This document shows, in pieces, positions 8,532-18,400 of a DNA stretch of 48,597 nt (positions are counted from its first letter, which is position 1; each line of letters starts with the position of its first letter). The translations under genes were made by a program, and so were the position numbers. The notes beneath the pieces were generated by a model, which had not been told where the DNA came from, ran no database searches, and worked only from the letters and a program-made list of their open reading frames with translations. This DNA is from an uncultured Bacilli bacterium (GTDB lineage: Bacteria > Bacillota_I > Bacilli_A > RF39 > UBA660), in contig CANQSO010000003.1 in assembly GCA_947626535.1 (NCBI GenBank), positions 1 to 48,597 of the forward strand. Direction: 5' to 3'.

Positions 8532-11500
8532 CTACTTTTTTAAAATATCAATATATACTTCTTCACCATTTAAATCATAACTATCAGTTAAATCTTCTTT
8601 TTTAATTAAATCTACTGCTAAAGTTTCTTTTTTAATATAATCATTAAACATTTCTAAAGATTTAATAAATTTATCAGGACCATTATAATAAATAATAATT
8701 CGATCAACAACATTTAAATCTTTTAATTTTCTTAAGTTTTGAACTTTACTAACAAATTCTCTTGCTAAACCTTCTAAAATTAATTCTTCACTTAATTCCG
8801 TATTTAAAATAACAAAATTATTATTTTCCATACCAACATTAAAACCATCTTTAGCATCAACTCTAATATCAACCATTTCTTTATTAACCTTTAATTCTTC
8901 ACCATCTAAATTTAAAGTAATTTCTTGATTATTTTGTAATAATTCAATTTCTTCGTTACTTAAATTTAATAAAGCTTCACTAAACAGTTTAATTTTAGGC
9001 CCTAAAATTTTACCTACAACTTTAAAATTAGGTTTTACTAAGAAGTTCATATATTCGCTTAAATTATCAATAAAACTTACTTCTTTAACATTTAATTCTT
9101 CTTTAATTAAAGAAACTAAATCATTAATTATTTTTTTATTTTTACCATCAATTAAAACTTCTTTTAATGGTTGTCTTACTTTAATTTTAGCTTCTTCTCT
9201 AACATATCTGCCAATGCTAATTAAATCACGAACTAAATCCATTTTGGCTTCAACATCTTCTAAAATTAAAGATTCATCAGCAACTGGAAAATCTTCTAAA
9301 TGAACAGATTCTTTACCAGTTAATTTTTGATATATTTCTTCGGTTGTAAATGGTATTATTGGGGCACATAACTTACATAGACCACATAATACTTCATAAG
9401 TTGTCATATAAACACTTTTCTTAGAATTATCTAATTCACTTTTCCAAAAACGATTCCTATTACGTCTAATATACCAATTAGATAAATGCTCAGATACAAA
9501 ATTAGTAATTAATTTAACAACTTGATTTAAGTCATATAGTTCATAATATTTAGTACATTCTAAGACTAAACGATTATATTTAGAGATTAACCATTTATCA
9601 ATTTCTTCACGATCATTTATTTTAACATAACAATCATCTATATCAATATGATCAGCATTAGCATACATTTGAAAGAAAGAATAAGTATTTTTAAACGGAT
9701 TAAAGAATTTAGAATGAACTTCTTTTACTCCTCCTTCATCATATTTTAAAGGAGTCCAGACTGGTGATGCATAAAACATATACCATCTTACATTATCAGC
9801 ACCATACTCCGTTAAAGCCACAGTTGGGTCAATAACATTTCCCGTAGATTTACTCATTTTTTTACCATTAGCATCTAATACCATATCATTAACGACAACA
9901 TTTTTAAAACTAGATTTACCAGAAATAATAGTTGAAATACAGATTAAAGCATTAAACCAACCACGAGTTTGATCTACTCCTTCGGCAATAAAATCAGCTG
10001 GAAATTGACTTTCAAATAATTCTTTATTTTCAAATGGATAATGGAAACTTGCATAAGGCATAGCTCCTGAATCAAACCAAACATCTAATACATCTAATAC
10101 TCTAGTCATGCGTCCATTACAATGTGGACATTTAAGATGTAGCTCATCAACATAAGGACGGTGTAATTCAATTTTACTTACATCAATATCTTCAATTAAC
10201 ATTTCTTGTAATTCTTTTAAAGAACCAATAACATGTTTTTCCCCACAATCATCACAAATCCATATTGGCATTGGACAACCCCAATATCTATTTCGACTAA
10301 TTCCCCAATCTACCATATTTTCAAGCCAATTATTAAATCTTTTTGTACCTACATATTCTGGATACCAATTAACACTTTTATTAGCTTCAATAATTTGATC
10401 TTTATATTCGGTTGTTCTTATATACCAAGCCGGTTTAGTAAAATAAATTAATGGTGAATGGCAACGCCAACAATGAGGATAATCATGATTCATCTTGATT
10501 TTTTTAAATAGCTTATCATTTTCTTTTAAATATTTGATAATATCTATTTCCAATTCAGGTGAAGTAACTAAAGTTCCTTTCCATGGCCCTTCCGTATAAC
10601 AGCCATCTTTACCTACTGGATTTACAAAGGCTACATTATTTTCAGCACATACCCGGTTATCATCTACACCATATGCTGGAGCAATATGAACAATTCCTGT
10701 TCCATCTTCACAAGTTACATAATTATCAGCAAGAACTTCAAAAGCTTTACCTTCAACTTTAACAAAAGGCATTAATTGTTCATATTTAATACCTACTAAA
10801 TCAGTTCCTTTAAAGGTTTCTAAAACTTTAAAATCATCACCTAAAACTTTTTCGGCTAAAGCTTCAGCTAAGATAAATTTATAACCCATTGATTCAGCTT
10901 TAATATAAGTTAATTCTGGATTTACACATAACGCAACATTAGCAAGTAAAGTCCATGGAGTTGTAGTCCAAACTAAGAAATACTCATCACTATCAACTCT
11001 TTTAAAAGGCACAATTACGGTATTTACAGATACATTTTCATATCCTTGTGATACTTCATTTGCAGATAGTTCAGTTCCACATCTTGGACAATATGGTAAA
11101 ACTTTATTACCATAATAGATGACTCCTTTTTTATCCATTTCTTTTATTAGCCACCATTCAGACTCAATAAATTCATTACTACAGGTTACATAAGGATGTT
11201 CACAATCAATAAATTGACCCATCATATCGGTTACTTCATTTATTTCATCAATATTTAAAGCCGTAGCCTTATTACATTCTTTACAAAAATTTTCAATACC
11301 AAAAGCTTCAATATCAGCTTTAGTCTTAAAACCTAACTTTTTTTCAACATTAACTTCAATTGGTAAGCCATGAGTATCAAGACCAATCTTTCTTAAAACT
11401 CGGTACCCTTGCATAGTTTTATATTTACAAAATGAATCTTTAATTGCTTTAGCTAAAACATGATGAATTCCTGGTTTAGCATTAGCATATATTGGTCCAT

Positions 11501-11636
11501 CATAAAATACCCAATCTTTTTTACCTTTACGATTATCAATAGTTTTATTTAGAATATCTATTCTTTTCCATTCTTCTAAAATATCATTTTCAACATCATG
11601 AACATTTCTTTTGTCTAATTCTTTAAAATCTTTCAT
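8532..11636 (-). CDS. ileS: Isoleucyl-tRNA synthetase, type 2 with a GXHH active-site motif
   Basis: It charges tRNA-Ile. The class I catalytic core has PGIHH near residue 57 in place of the usual HxGH, and the second signature KKMSKS near 590. A CP1 editing domain lies between, with CPRCG, CWRCH, CDDCG and CPHCN pairs along the protein. The C-terminal anticodon-binding region brings the length to 1034 residues. The residue pattern and length fit the eukaryote-like IleRS2 group, which is naturally little affected by mupirocin. I choose the second ATG (11636), six bases after GGAAG, over the one at 11642 that overlaps the ribosome binding site. A T-box leader precedes it. Confidence 0.95.
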   Translation of the reverse strand: MKDFKELDKRNVHDVENDILEEWKRIDILNKTIDNRKGKKDWVFYDGPIYANAKPGIHHVLAKAIKDSFCKYKTMQGYRVLRKIGLDTHGLPIEVNVEKKLGFKTKADIEAFGIENFCKECNKATALNIDEINEVTDMMGQFIDCEHPYVTCSNEFIESEWWLIKEMDKKGVIYYGNKVLPYCPRCGTELSANEVSQGYENVSVNTVIVPFKRVDSDEYFLVWTTTPWTLLANVALCVNPELTYIKAESMGYKFILAEALAEKVLGDDFKVLETFKGTDLVGIKYEQLMPFVKVEGKAFEVLADNYVTCEDGTGIVHIAPAYGVDDNRVCAENNVAFVNPVGKDGCYTEGPWKGTLVTSPELEIDIIKYLKENDKLFKKIKMNHDYPHCWRCHSPLIYFTKPAWYIRTTEYKDQIIEANKSVNWYPEYVGTKRFNNWLENMVDWGISRNRYWGCPMPIWICDDCGEKHVIGSLKELQEMLIEDIDVSKIELHRPYVDELHLKCPHCNGRMTRVLDVLDVWFDSGAMPYASFHYPFENKELFESQFPADFIAEGVDQTRGWFNALICISTIISGKSSFKNVVVNDMVLDANGKKMSKSTGNVIDPTVALTEYGADNVRWYMFYASPVWTPLKYDEGGVKEVHSKFFNPFKNTYSFFQMYANADHIDIDDCYVKINDREEIDKWLISKYNRLVLECTKYYELYDLNQVVKLITNFVSEHLSNWYIRRNRNRFWKSELDNSKKSVYMTTYEVLCGLCKLCAPIIPFTTEEIYQKLTGKESVHLEDFPVADESLILEDVEAKMDLVRDLISIGRYVREEAKIKVRQPLKEVLIDGKNKKIINDLVSLIKEELNVKEVSFIDNLSEYMNFLVKPNFKVVGKILGPKIKLFSEALLNLSNEEIELLQNNQEITLNLDGEELKVNKEMVDIRVDAKDGFNVGMENNNFVILNTELSEELILEGLAREFVSKVQNLRKLKDLNVVDRIIIYYNGPDKFIKSLEMFNDYIKKETLAVDLIKKEDLTDSYDLNGEEVYIDILKK

Positions 11637-11652
11637 AGCCATCTTCCTTTCA

Positions 11653-11695
11653 TAAAAAAAGATGATACCAAAGGAGTCAATAAGACGGTACCATC
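11653..11695 (-). terminator. T-box intrinsic terminator
   Basis: In the ileS leader, GATGGTACC (11687-11695) pairs with GGTATCATC (11661-11669), followed by seven T residues. The 5' arm overlaps the T-box sequence, so formation of the antiterminator excludes it. The hairpin ends about 17 bases before the ileS start. Confidence 0.88.
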
Positions 11696-11842
11696 CTTAA
11701 TTTAACTTATTTAACAAGATAACGTTTGTTAACCGCAAAGATTATATAAGTGATATTTATAAAACTTCTTTATTTGGTTTCCACCAATACCAAACTCTCT
11801 TTAAAAGATAATTTTTATAAACGTGTCTTAACTCTTTTGACA
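11653..11842 (-). ncRNA. T-box riboswitch of ileS (isoleucine specific)
   Basis: The leader contains the conserved T-box core AAGGATGGTACCG (minus strand, about 11686-11698), which pairs with the NCCA end of uncharged tRNA, overlapping a terminator. Upstream are a purine-rich AAAGAGAGTTTGG segment, a GGTGGAAACC hairpin and a likely specifier codon AUC at 11752-11754 followed by A, as expected for tRNA-Ile. When tRNA-Ile is uncharged, readthrough into ileS is expected. The stem I boundaries are approximate. Confidence 0.9.
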
Positions 11843-11847
11843 AATAT

Positions 11848-11876
11848 ATTATATGAAAAACCATTTATTGTGTCAA
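11848..11876 (-). promoter_or_regulatory. Consensus promoter of the ileS T-box transcript
   Basis: TTGACA (11871-11876), a 17-base spacer and TATAAT (11848-11853) on the minus strand match the SigA consensus exactly. Transcription should start near 11841, at the beginning of the T-box leader. Confidence 0.92.
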
Positions 11877-11884
11877 ACATTTTT

Positions 11885-12226
11885 TTAAGCATTAAGTTGT
11901 AATTGGTAAGGTTCAGAATAAGTACCTTCACCTGATGTTATTGTTACATTTTTATTTAGATAACCGACCGGATCGACCTCGAACACGCCGTTTGCACCGC
12001 CGTAGCCGACAAGCCCAGAAGAATTGACACGGAACACACTGGAGGAGCTAGAAGAATACGGGGATAAAGTCCATAAAGTATCACTTGGTTTTAACCAGTC
12101 TGTTCCTCCACATTCACTTTGGTAATTAATATTTTCAACTGTTTTAGACCAATTAAATAATTCTTTTGCAAAACATTTTTCCCTTCCGATACTTCCTCCA
12201 TTTGTTGCATATCCATAATCACTTGA
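11885..12226 (-). pseudogene. 3' remnant of a DGR-type variable surface protein gene
   Basis: An open frame of 113 codons without a start runs from 12226 to the TAA at 11885. It begins SSDYGYATNGG and continues through WSKT, GGTDWL and WTLSPYSSSSSSV. It ends with VTITSGEGTYSEPYQL. This matches the C-terminus of prepilin-like or lectin-like variable proteins of gut Firmicutes, whose last about 35 codons are rewritten by diversity-generating retroelements. Bases 11957-12064 are far richer in G and C than the surroundings and are full of NNY codons (TCT, AGC, TCC, GGC, GAT), as expected when adenines of AAY template codons are replaced. An in-frame stop precedes codon 1 where the ICE joins. No template repeat or reverse transcriptase is visible. 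Confidence 0.75.
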
Positions 12227-12248
12227 TTAACACCTATAAACCCACAGG
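12224..12248. other. ICE-chromosome junction (att site)
   Basis: Chromosomal coding sequence (AAGTGATTATGG on the minus strand, from SDYG) ends here, and the serine recombinase stop codon is at 12249-12251. The crossover must lie in this short interval. Large serine recombinases usually leave only a 2-3 base shared core, so no long direct repeat is expected. The partner end is not identified in the window. Confidence 0.6.
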
Positions 12249-14291
12249 TTAAAAATTCCATTGAATTTCTATATTTCTTAATCCAGTATCCTTATCTTTT
12301 TTTCCTATGATGATTTTATCTATCCATTCAGATATTATTTCAGAAGATAATTGATTTACATCATGATATTTTTCAAATAAACTTTTTGAATTTATCATTT
12401 GTTCTTGTTTAGCAACAACTATTTTTATTTCATTATTAATTTTTCTACTGCGTTCAACAAGATTTTTTTTATCTTCTTCATATTGTTTTACCAATAAAAA
12501 ATACTGTTCTGTAGTAATTGTTTCGTTTACTTTATCTTCGTAAAGATGTTGAAAAAATTTATCTTTCTTTTCTATTTCATTTTCTATTTTTTGTAACTCT
12601 TTCTTTAATGTTTCTTTTTTTTCATTGAAATATTTTTTATCAATATTTTCTTGGTTTAGTTGCTTTAATAGATTACCATTTTTATATTTCTCGATATTAT
12701 CATTTATTTTTTCAATAATATCTTTTTCTAATACATCAAGCCTTATTAGACTTCTATTATCACAGTCATGCCATTGTCGTTGTCTATCAGAACATACTAA
12801 GTATTCATGATTTCTATTTTTTGTTTTAGAAAATGTTTTGCCACAACACTCACAATAAACTTTTTTACTAAATGGATTTATTGTTCCAGTAGTGAACTGA
12901 CAAGTTGTTTGATTATTCATTCTGCTTTGAACACTATACCATGTATCTTTATCTATAATAGCATCGTGCATATTCTCTACAACTATCCATTCTTCTCGTG
13001 GCTTATGTTTTGATTTTTTTATCTTATAAGATATCTTTTCATATTTTCCTTGTACTGTATTTCCTATGTATGTTTCATTTCTTAGCATTTCTCTTATTGT
13101 ATACATACTCCAACTTGGCTTTTTTTCATAAGTGACAGTTGATAAAATATTATTTTCTTTAAGAACTTCTGTTAAGTAATTTAATTTTGCATTATTTGAA
13201 TTTGATGATACTTCAACCTCTAATTCATAAGATACTTTACCATATCTTTTTAATTCATTTATTAAGCAAATAACATACTTTGATTCATTTGGAATATAAT
13301 CATTTTCGTTAAGTTTATGATACTCATTTTCATTAGTTAAGTCCTCAATTTTAATATTTTCATTGTACGAAGTAGAATAAAATAATTGCATATTTTTATC
13401 TATTTTTCGTACTTTCATTTTTACGTTTTTCTTTATTGGACTTCCTAATTCTTCAACAAGTGTTCCTATTGTTATTATTTTTTCATATTTTTCTTTAATA
13501 GGATTTTCTATTGTGTTAAATATTATATAACTTCCCATATTTTGAATGTATTTTCTTTTTCTATTTTCACAAGAAGAATTTCCTATTTTAATTCCATTTA
13601 ATCTCTTATAATCGTAAGGACATAGTATATTTTCTGAATTTAAATACTTCAAAATTTTTACATATCCCCAACCATTTTTATACAATTCAAATATCTTTTT
13701 AACGTTTTCTGACGCTACTGGGTCTACAATTAAATGGTTTTTATCTTCTGGGTCTTTTAAATATCCATAAGGTGCTTGAGAGCTTGTAAATAAACCTTTT
13801 TCTTTTTTATTTCTTAATGTTGCTTTAATATTTTCTGATGTATCTTCTAAATACCATTCATCCGTCATTGCTGTTATTTGACTTGCTTTTTTGGTTTCTT
13901 TTCTAGTATTATCAATTCTATCAACACAAGCTACAAATCTAACTCCCCATTCTTTAAAATAATTGTGAATGTATTTATCTACTATCTCGATATCTCTTGC
14001 AAATCTTGACTGACTTTTACATAAAACGATATCGATATTTCCTTTTTCACATTCACTTATCATTTTATTAAAGTTTGGTCTATCCCTATCAGAACCAGAA
14101 TAATCTTCATCTTCATAAACTCCAACGACTTCCCAACCGTTTTCTTCTGCATATTTTCTTAACATCAATTCTTGATTTTTAATGCTTTCTGAACTGTCCT
14201 CAGGATTCTTTTCTAAATCTTCTTTTGATAATCTTATATAAAGTGCAACCCTCCTTAATGATTGATATAATTTAGTTATTTTATTTTTCAT
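12249..14291 (-). CDS. Large serine recombinase (ICE integrase/excisionase)
   Basis: It catalyses site-specific integration and excision of the ICE. The resolvase domain (residues 14-160) carries the nucleophile Ser22 in YIRLSKED, with CKSQSRFARD near 91-100. The recombinase domain starts near 170 (APYGYLKDP) and resumes at SWSMYTIREMLRNETYIGN near 393. A zinc ribbon has Cys480, Cys483, Cys500 and Cys510, and a long coiled coil covers about 540-650. Between residues 234 and 391 lies an extra segment of about 155 residues that breaks the recombinase domain and that I do not recognise. At 680 residues it is longer than TndX-like relatives (about 530-560). It lies at the ICE end, beside the att junction. 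Confidence 0.95.
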   Translation of the reverse strand: MKNKITKLYQSLRRVALYIRLSKEDLEKNPEDSSESIKNQELMLRKYAEENGWEVVGVYEDEDYSGSDRDRPNFNKMISECEKGNIDIVLCKSQSRFARDIEIVDKYIHNYFKEWGVRFVACVDRIDNTRKETKKASQITAMTDEWYLEDTSENIKATLRNKKEKGLFTSSQAPYGYLKDPEDKNHLIVDPVASENVKKIFELYKNGWGYVKILKYLNSENILCPYDYKRLNGIKIGNSSCENRKRKYIQNMGSYIIFNTIENPIKEKYEKIITIGTLVEELGSPIKKNVKMKVRKIDKNMQLFYSTSYNENIKIEDLTNENEYHKLNENDYIPNESKYVICLINELKRYGKVSYELEVEVSSNSNNAKLNYLTEVLKENNILSTVTYEKKPSWSMYTIREMLRNETYIGNTVQGKYEKISYKIKKSKHKPREEWIVVENMHDAIIDKDTWYSVQSRMNNQTTCQFTTGTINPFSKKVYCECCGKTFSKTKNRNHEYLVCSDRQRQWHDCDNRSLIRLDVLEKDIIEKINDNIEKYKNGNLLKQLNQENIDKKYFNEKKETLKKELQKIENEIEKKDKFFQHLYEDKVNETITTEQYFLLVKQYEEDKKNLVERSRKINNEIKIVVAKQEQMINSKSLFEKYHDVNQLSSEIISEWIDKIIIGKKDKDTGLRNIEIQWNF

Positions 14292-14349
14292 TGATTCATT
14301 TCCTTTCTAAATGAATCGTTAAAATAACTTACTTTTTCAACCATCTTCA

Positions 14350-14529
14350 TTATAACACTTTTTTCTCAGAGTTACAGCCATAAAATGATTCTTTTTCTAA
14401 AATATAAATCATATTAAGTAATTTTTTATTAAAGATTAATTCTATTTCTTCTTTTGACTTATTTTCATTTTTATATTTATCAATATAATTATAGTTATAT
14501 TTAGTTACTTTTTTATTATTTTTCTTCAT
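14350..14529 (-). CDS. Small basic protein upstream of the recombinase
   Basis: A 59-residue lysine- and asparagine-rich protein. The ATG at 14529 is preceded by AAAAGGGGG at good spacing; a TTG two codons earlier is less likely. It is transcribed towards the recombinase gene, 58 bases away. Its position is where many ICEs encode an excisionase or directionality factor, but it has no clear helix-turn-helix pattern. I do not recognise the family and assign no function. Confidence 0.5.
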   Translation of the reverse strand: MKKNNKKVTKYNYNYIDKYKNENKSKEEIELIFNKKLLNMIYILEKESFYGCNSEKKVL

Positions 14530-14592
14530 AAGCAAACCCCCTTTTCATTTCTCTATCTTTACTAACTTTTTTTCATTGATATAACAAAATAT

Positions 14593-14617
14593 AAAAAAAA
14601 CTTGTAATTACTACAAG
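14593..14617 (-). terminator. Intrinsic terminator upstream of the integration module
   Basis: On the minus strand CTTGTA, a five-base loop and TACAAG are followed by eight T residues. It separates transcription from the 168-residue protein gene and upstream ICE genes from the recombinase pair. Confidence 0.7.
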
Positions 14618-14640
14618 CCTGTGTTTTTATTCCAATTCCT

Positions 14641-14754
14641 CTATTGACTATATGAACCCATTTTAAATTCTTATTTTAAATATGCCAAGCAACAAAAAAT
14701 TTTGTTGCTTAGCAAATAAAAGCATGAAGAATTTTAAATGCCTATAGTAAATAG
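14641..14754. repeat. 114-bp nested inverted repeat
   Basis: Outer arms 14641-14672 and 14727-14754 are imperfectly complementary: CTATTGACTATATG against CCTATAGTAAATAG (12 of 14) and CATTTTAAATTCTT against AAGAATTTTAAATG (13 of 14). Inside is a perfect 11-bp hairpin, AAGCAACAAAA/TTTTGTTGCTT (14687-14710), whose stem continues with one mismatch. No gene lies here. It could be a structured RNA, a recombinase accessory site or a replication origin; the sequence does not decide. Confidence 0.7.
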
Positions 14755-14777
14755 ATTTTCTCGGCATAAAATAAATT

Positions 14778-15284
14778 TTATTCATCTACTTCAAGCATAT
14801 TTTCATTAGTACCAAATATACTTTTTGAATAATTTAATAATTCATTAATAATATCATTAAAATCAATATCTAATTGGCTAACCTCATCTATTTCACTAAT
14901 TATATATATTGTGTTCATTAAAAAATCAATTTTATCTTTATAGTTTAAGTTATAAAAATTATTTAATCCTAATTTATCAACATCACTTATATAAGGTTCA
15001 ATATCAATTCCATTAGGATTTATTGTTTTATTTTCCAACTTAGCTCCAATTACCAAAAGGTTTGTAGCTAATTTAACAGGGTCATCTAGGTTAATTGATT
15101 CTGCCAATAAGACATCAGCGTCATTTTCAAATGCTTCATCTTCCGATAGATAATTACCATCATTAATTAGTCCGTTATATAAATGATTTAATAAGACACT
15201 TATATAATAGAGTTTTTGATAATCTTCCAATTTTTTAAATTCATTTTCAGCTTTTGTTACTGAAATGCTTACTTCATTTCTCAT
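14778..15284 (-). CDS. Acidic ICE protein of unknown function
   Basis: 168 residues, strongly acidic, predicted mostly helical, with no membrane segment and no motif I recognise. It begins MRNEVSISVTKAENEFKKL behind a clear AAAGGATGG ribosome binding site and ends ENMLEVDE. It sits between the methylase-helicase and the integration module, separated from both by untranslated gaps, with the nested inverted repeat and a terminator after it. Acidic small proteins of ICEs are sometimes DNA mimics acting against restriction; here that is only a possibility. Confidence 0.6.
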   Translation of the reverse strand: MRNEVSISVTKAENEFKKLEDYQKLYYISVLLNHLYNGLINDGNYLSEDEAFENDADVLLAESINLDDPVKLATNLLVIGAKLENKTINPNGIDIEPYISDVDKLGLNNFYNLNYKDKIDFLMNTIYIISEIDEVSQLDIDFNDIINELLNYSKSIFGTNENMLEVDE

Positions 15285-15467
15285 ATTTTTCCCATCCTTT
15301 CTTATTGCCCGTTTAATTTAATTTTAAAGACTTTTTTTAAAATCTATTTATAGCTATATAAATGACATAGCCACATTTAAAATATCTCATTTTAACTATC
15401 TCTAAAATCAAATTGGGGTTTAATAATTAATCACTCTAACTTCAAAAAAAATCAAGCACTTTTTTAA

Positions 15468-18400
15468 TTAAATTTCCATTTCTGTTTGCTTTTCATTTTC
15501 TTCTAAAGGATTAACTATATTTTCTTCATTTTCATTAATACCTAATTTTTTATATATTTTTTCTTTTTTTATTAGCAAATCTTTTAATTCTTCTTCTTTA
15601 TTAAAAGGTTTATTTAATTCCTCTTGAGTTTGTAAAATTTGCTTTTTTAAGTTTTCAATATTTTCTTTTTCTTCTTTTGCTTTTTCAGGAATACTTTTTA
15701 AAACATTTTCGATTTTGATAATATTACCTAACATATTAGTTGATAATTCTATTGGATATTTATTTTCACCTTTTAAATAATAATGATTTAATTTCATTAA
15801 TCCATCTTTAAATCCAATAATTTCAAAATTACTAATATGCCCTATTAATTCTTTTTCATATCCTATAGATGATATTACTTCTTGCAATTTTTGACTAGCA
15901 TCCGTTCTTTCATTATAATTAATTCCCTTTATTTCAATAAAGAATTTTTCACCAGAGATATCAACAACTTTAGGTATATCACTTTCAATAGCCTTTAATT
16001 TATTTTCACTTTCTTTTAAACGTTTTGGATAATTTACTGTAACATCATATTCCATTTCTCTTTTAGAAGATTCATAACGTGATTTTAGTAAACTAATTTG
16101 CTTTAGATCATTTTCTATTTTAAATTTTTCCATAATTAAAGGGTCGCCTGTAGCTATAGCTTTAACTTCTGCATAAGACAATGCACTATCATCTACATCA
16201 TTCATTGTTCTAGTACCAACTTCTGATGTCATTATTTGATTTATAAAATTAGCTTTTGTTTCAACTAATTGATATGAATATCCATCAAAACTTCCCTCAG
16301 TAACATATCTAAAAATTTGCACTTCTTCATTTTCATTGCCTTGTCTTAATATTCTTCCCTCTCGTTGTTCAATATCGCTTGGACGCCACGGACAATCTAA
16401 ATGATGTAGTGCTATCAATTTATTTTGAACATTCATGCCAGCTCCCATTTTTGATGTACTACCTAATAATATTCTAACTTTTCCATTTCTTACATCTTCA
16501 AACAATTCAGCTTTCTTTTGGTCGCTATCAGCATTATGAATAAAAGCAATTTCATTTTCATTTACACCTTTATTAATTAACTTTGCTTTAATGTCGTCAT
16601 AAACATTAAAACTTCCATCATTTTTTGGTGTTGATAAATCACAAAATACAAGTTGAGTTGATTTTTTATCTTTTGTATCCTCATATATTTTAAAAATGTT
16701 TTCAATAGCTATATTAACTTTACTATTAGCTAAATCGGGCATATTTTCATCTATAAGTCTTAAATCAAGTGCTGCCTTTCTTCCATCATTTGTTACTTTT
16801 AACATATTATCTTCATGTGGTGATACTTCACCATTTTTTATATCTTCACTTCGCTCTACTAATTCTTCTATATATTTAGTTATCTCTTCACTTTTTGGTG
16901 CTGAGATAATTTCGTATCTATTGAATTTTAATTTTGGAACAGGTAATTTTAAAGTTTTAGCTGTTTGAACATCAGCAACATTTTTAAACAAACTTAATAA
17001 TTCAGGGACATTATTAAACTTTGCAAATCTCGTTTTATTTCTAAAACCAGAGCCTTCGGGTGAAAGCTCTAAAGTTGTTACTGTTTGACCAAAGACACTT
17101 GCCCAACTATCAAAATAATCTAATCCTAATTTTTTTAATGTATCGTACTGTAAAAATTTTTGCATAGTATATAATTCAGCCATTGAATTTGATATTGGTG
17201 TTCCAGTTGCAAAAACAACGCATTTATTAGGGTTTTGTTTTTCTAAATATTGTATTTTCATATATAAATCGCTTGCTTTTTGACTAGCTACTTGACTAAC
17301 ACCACTAACATTAGTCATTTTTGAAAACAATGCCAAATTTTTAAATTCATGAGCCTCATCTACAAAAAGATAATCAACTCCTAATTCTTCAAAAGTTACA
17401 CCATCATCTTTTGGTGAATCTAATAATTTTTTTAAATTATTAGATAAAGATTTTTGGGTTGATTCCATTTTTTTAACACTTAGTCCCTCGCCATGAACAT
17501 TTTTAAGTCTATCTATTGCAATACTTATATTTCTTATTTCTTCGTTTATATGTTCTATTTCTAATTCTTTCGATACAGGTATTTTGCCAAATGAACTATG
17601 TCCTATAATTACAGCGTCCCATTCGCCCGTTGCAATTCGTGCCATAAGTTTTTTTCTATTATTTTTTTGAAAATCTTTTTTACTTGCAACTAAAATATTA
17701 GCGTTTGGATATAACTTTAAAAATTCCGAACCCCATTGTTCAGTTAAGTGATTTGGAACAACAAACATTGGTTTATTAGTAACTCCTAATCTTTTTAATT
17801 CCATACAAGCCGTTGCCATTTCAAAAGTTTTTCCAGCTCCTACCGTATGTGCTAATAATGTATTACCACCGAAAAGAATACGGGCAACTGCATTCTTTTG
17901 ATGTTCTCTTAATTGTATTGAACTAGACATACCTTTAAATTCTAAATTAGAGCCATCATATTCTCTTAATTTTATAGAATTAAATTTTTTATTATATAAG
18001 TCTACTAATTCTTTTTTTATATCTTCATTGCGATATATCCAATTCTTAAATTCTTCTTTTATTTCATCTTGCTTCTCACGAGCAATAGCAGTTTCCTTTG
18101 CATTAAAAACATAATTCATATCATCATCTCTATCAAATATTGAAATCATCTTTAAATTTAAAGACGATTTAATAAGTGTTAAAGCATCAGCTCGACTTGT
18201 TCCCCATGTTTTTGTATTCTTTATATTCCCATATTCAAAATTTACTCCTGCTCTTTGTAGAATCCAACTATTCATTTCAGGAACATAGTCTATAAATAAT
18301 TTATCTTCATACCTATATGATATATCAAGTAAATCAATGCAAAATCTTTTTATATAATCTGGTGGTATCCACACAGCTCCTAAAGAAATATCTATTTCTT

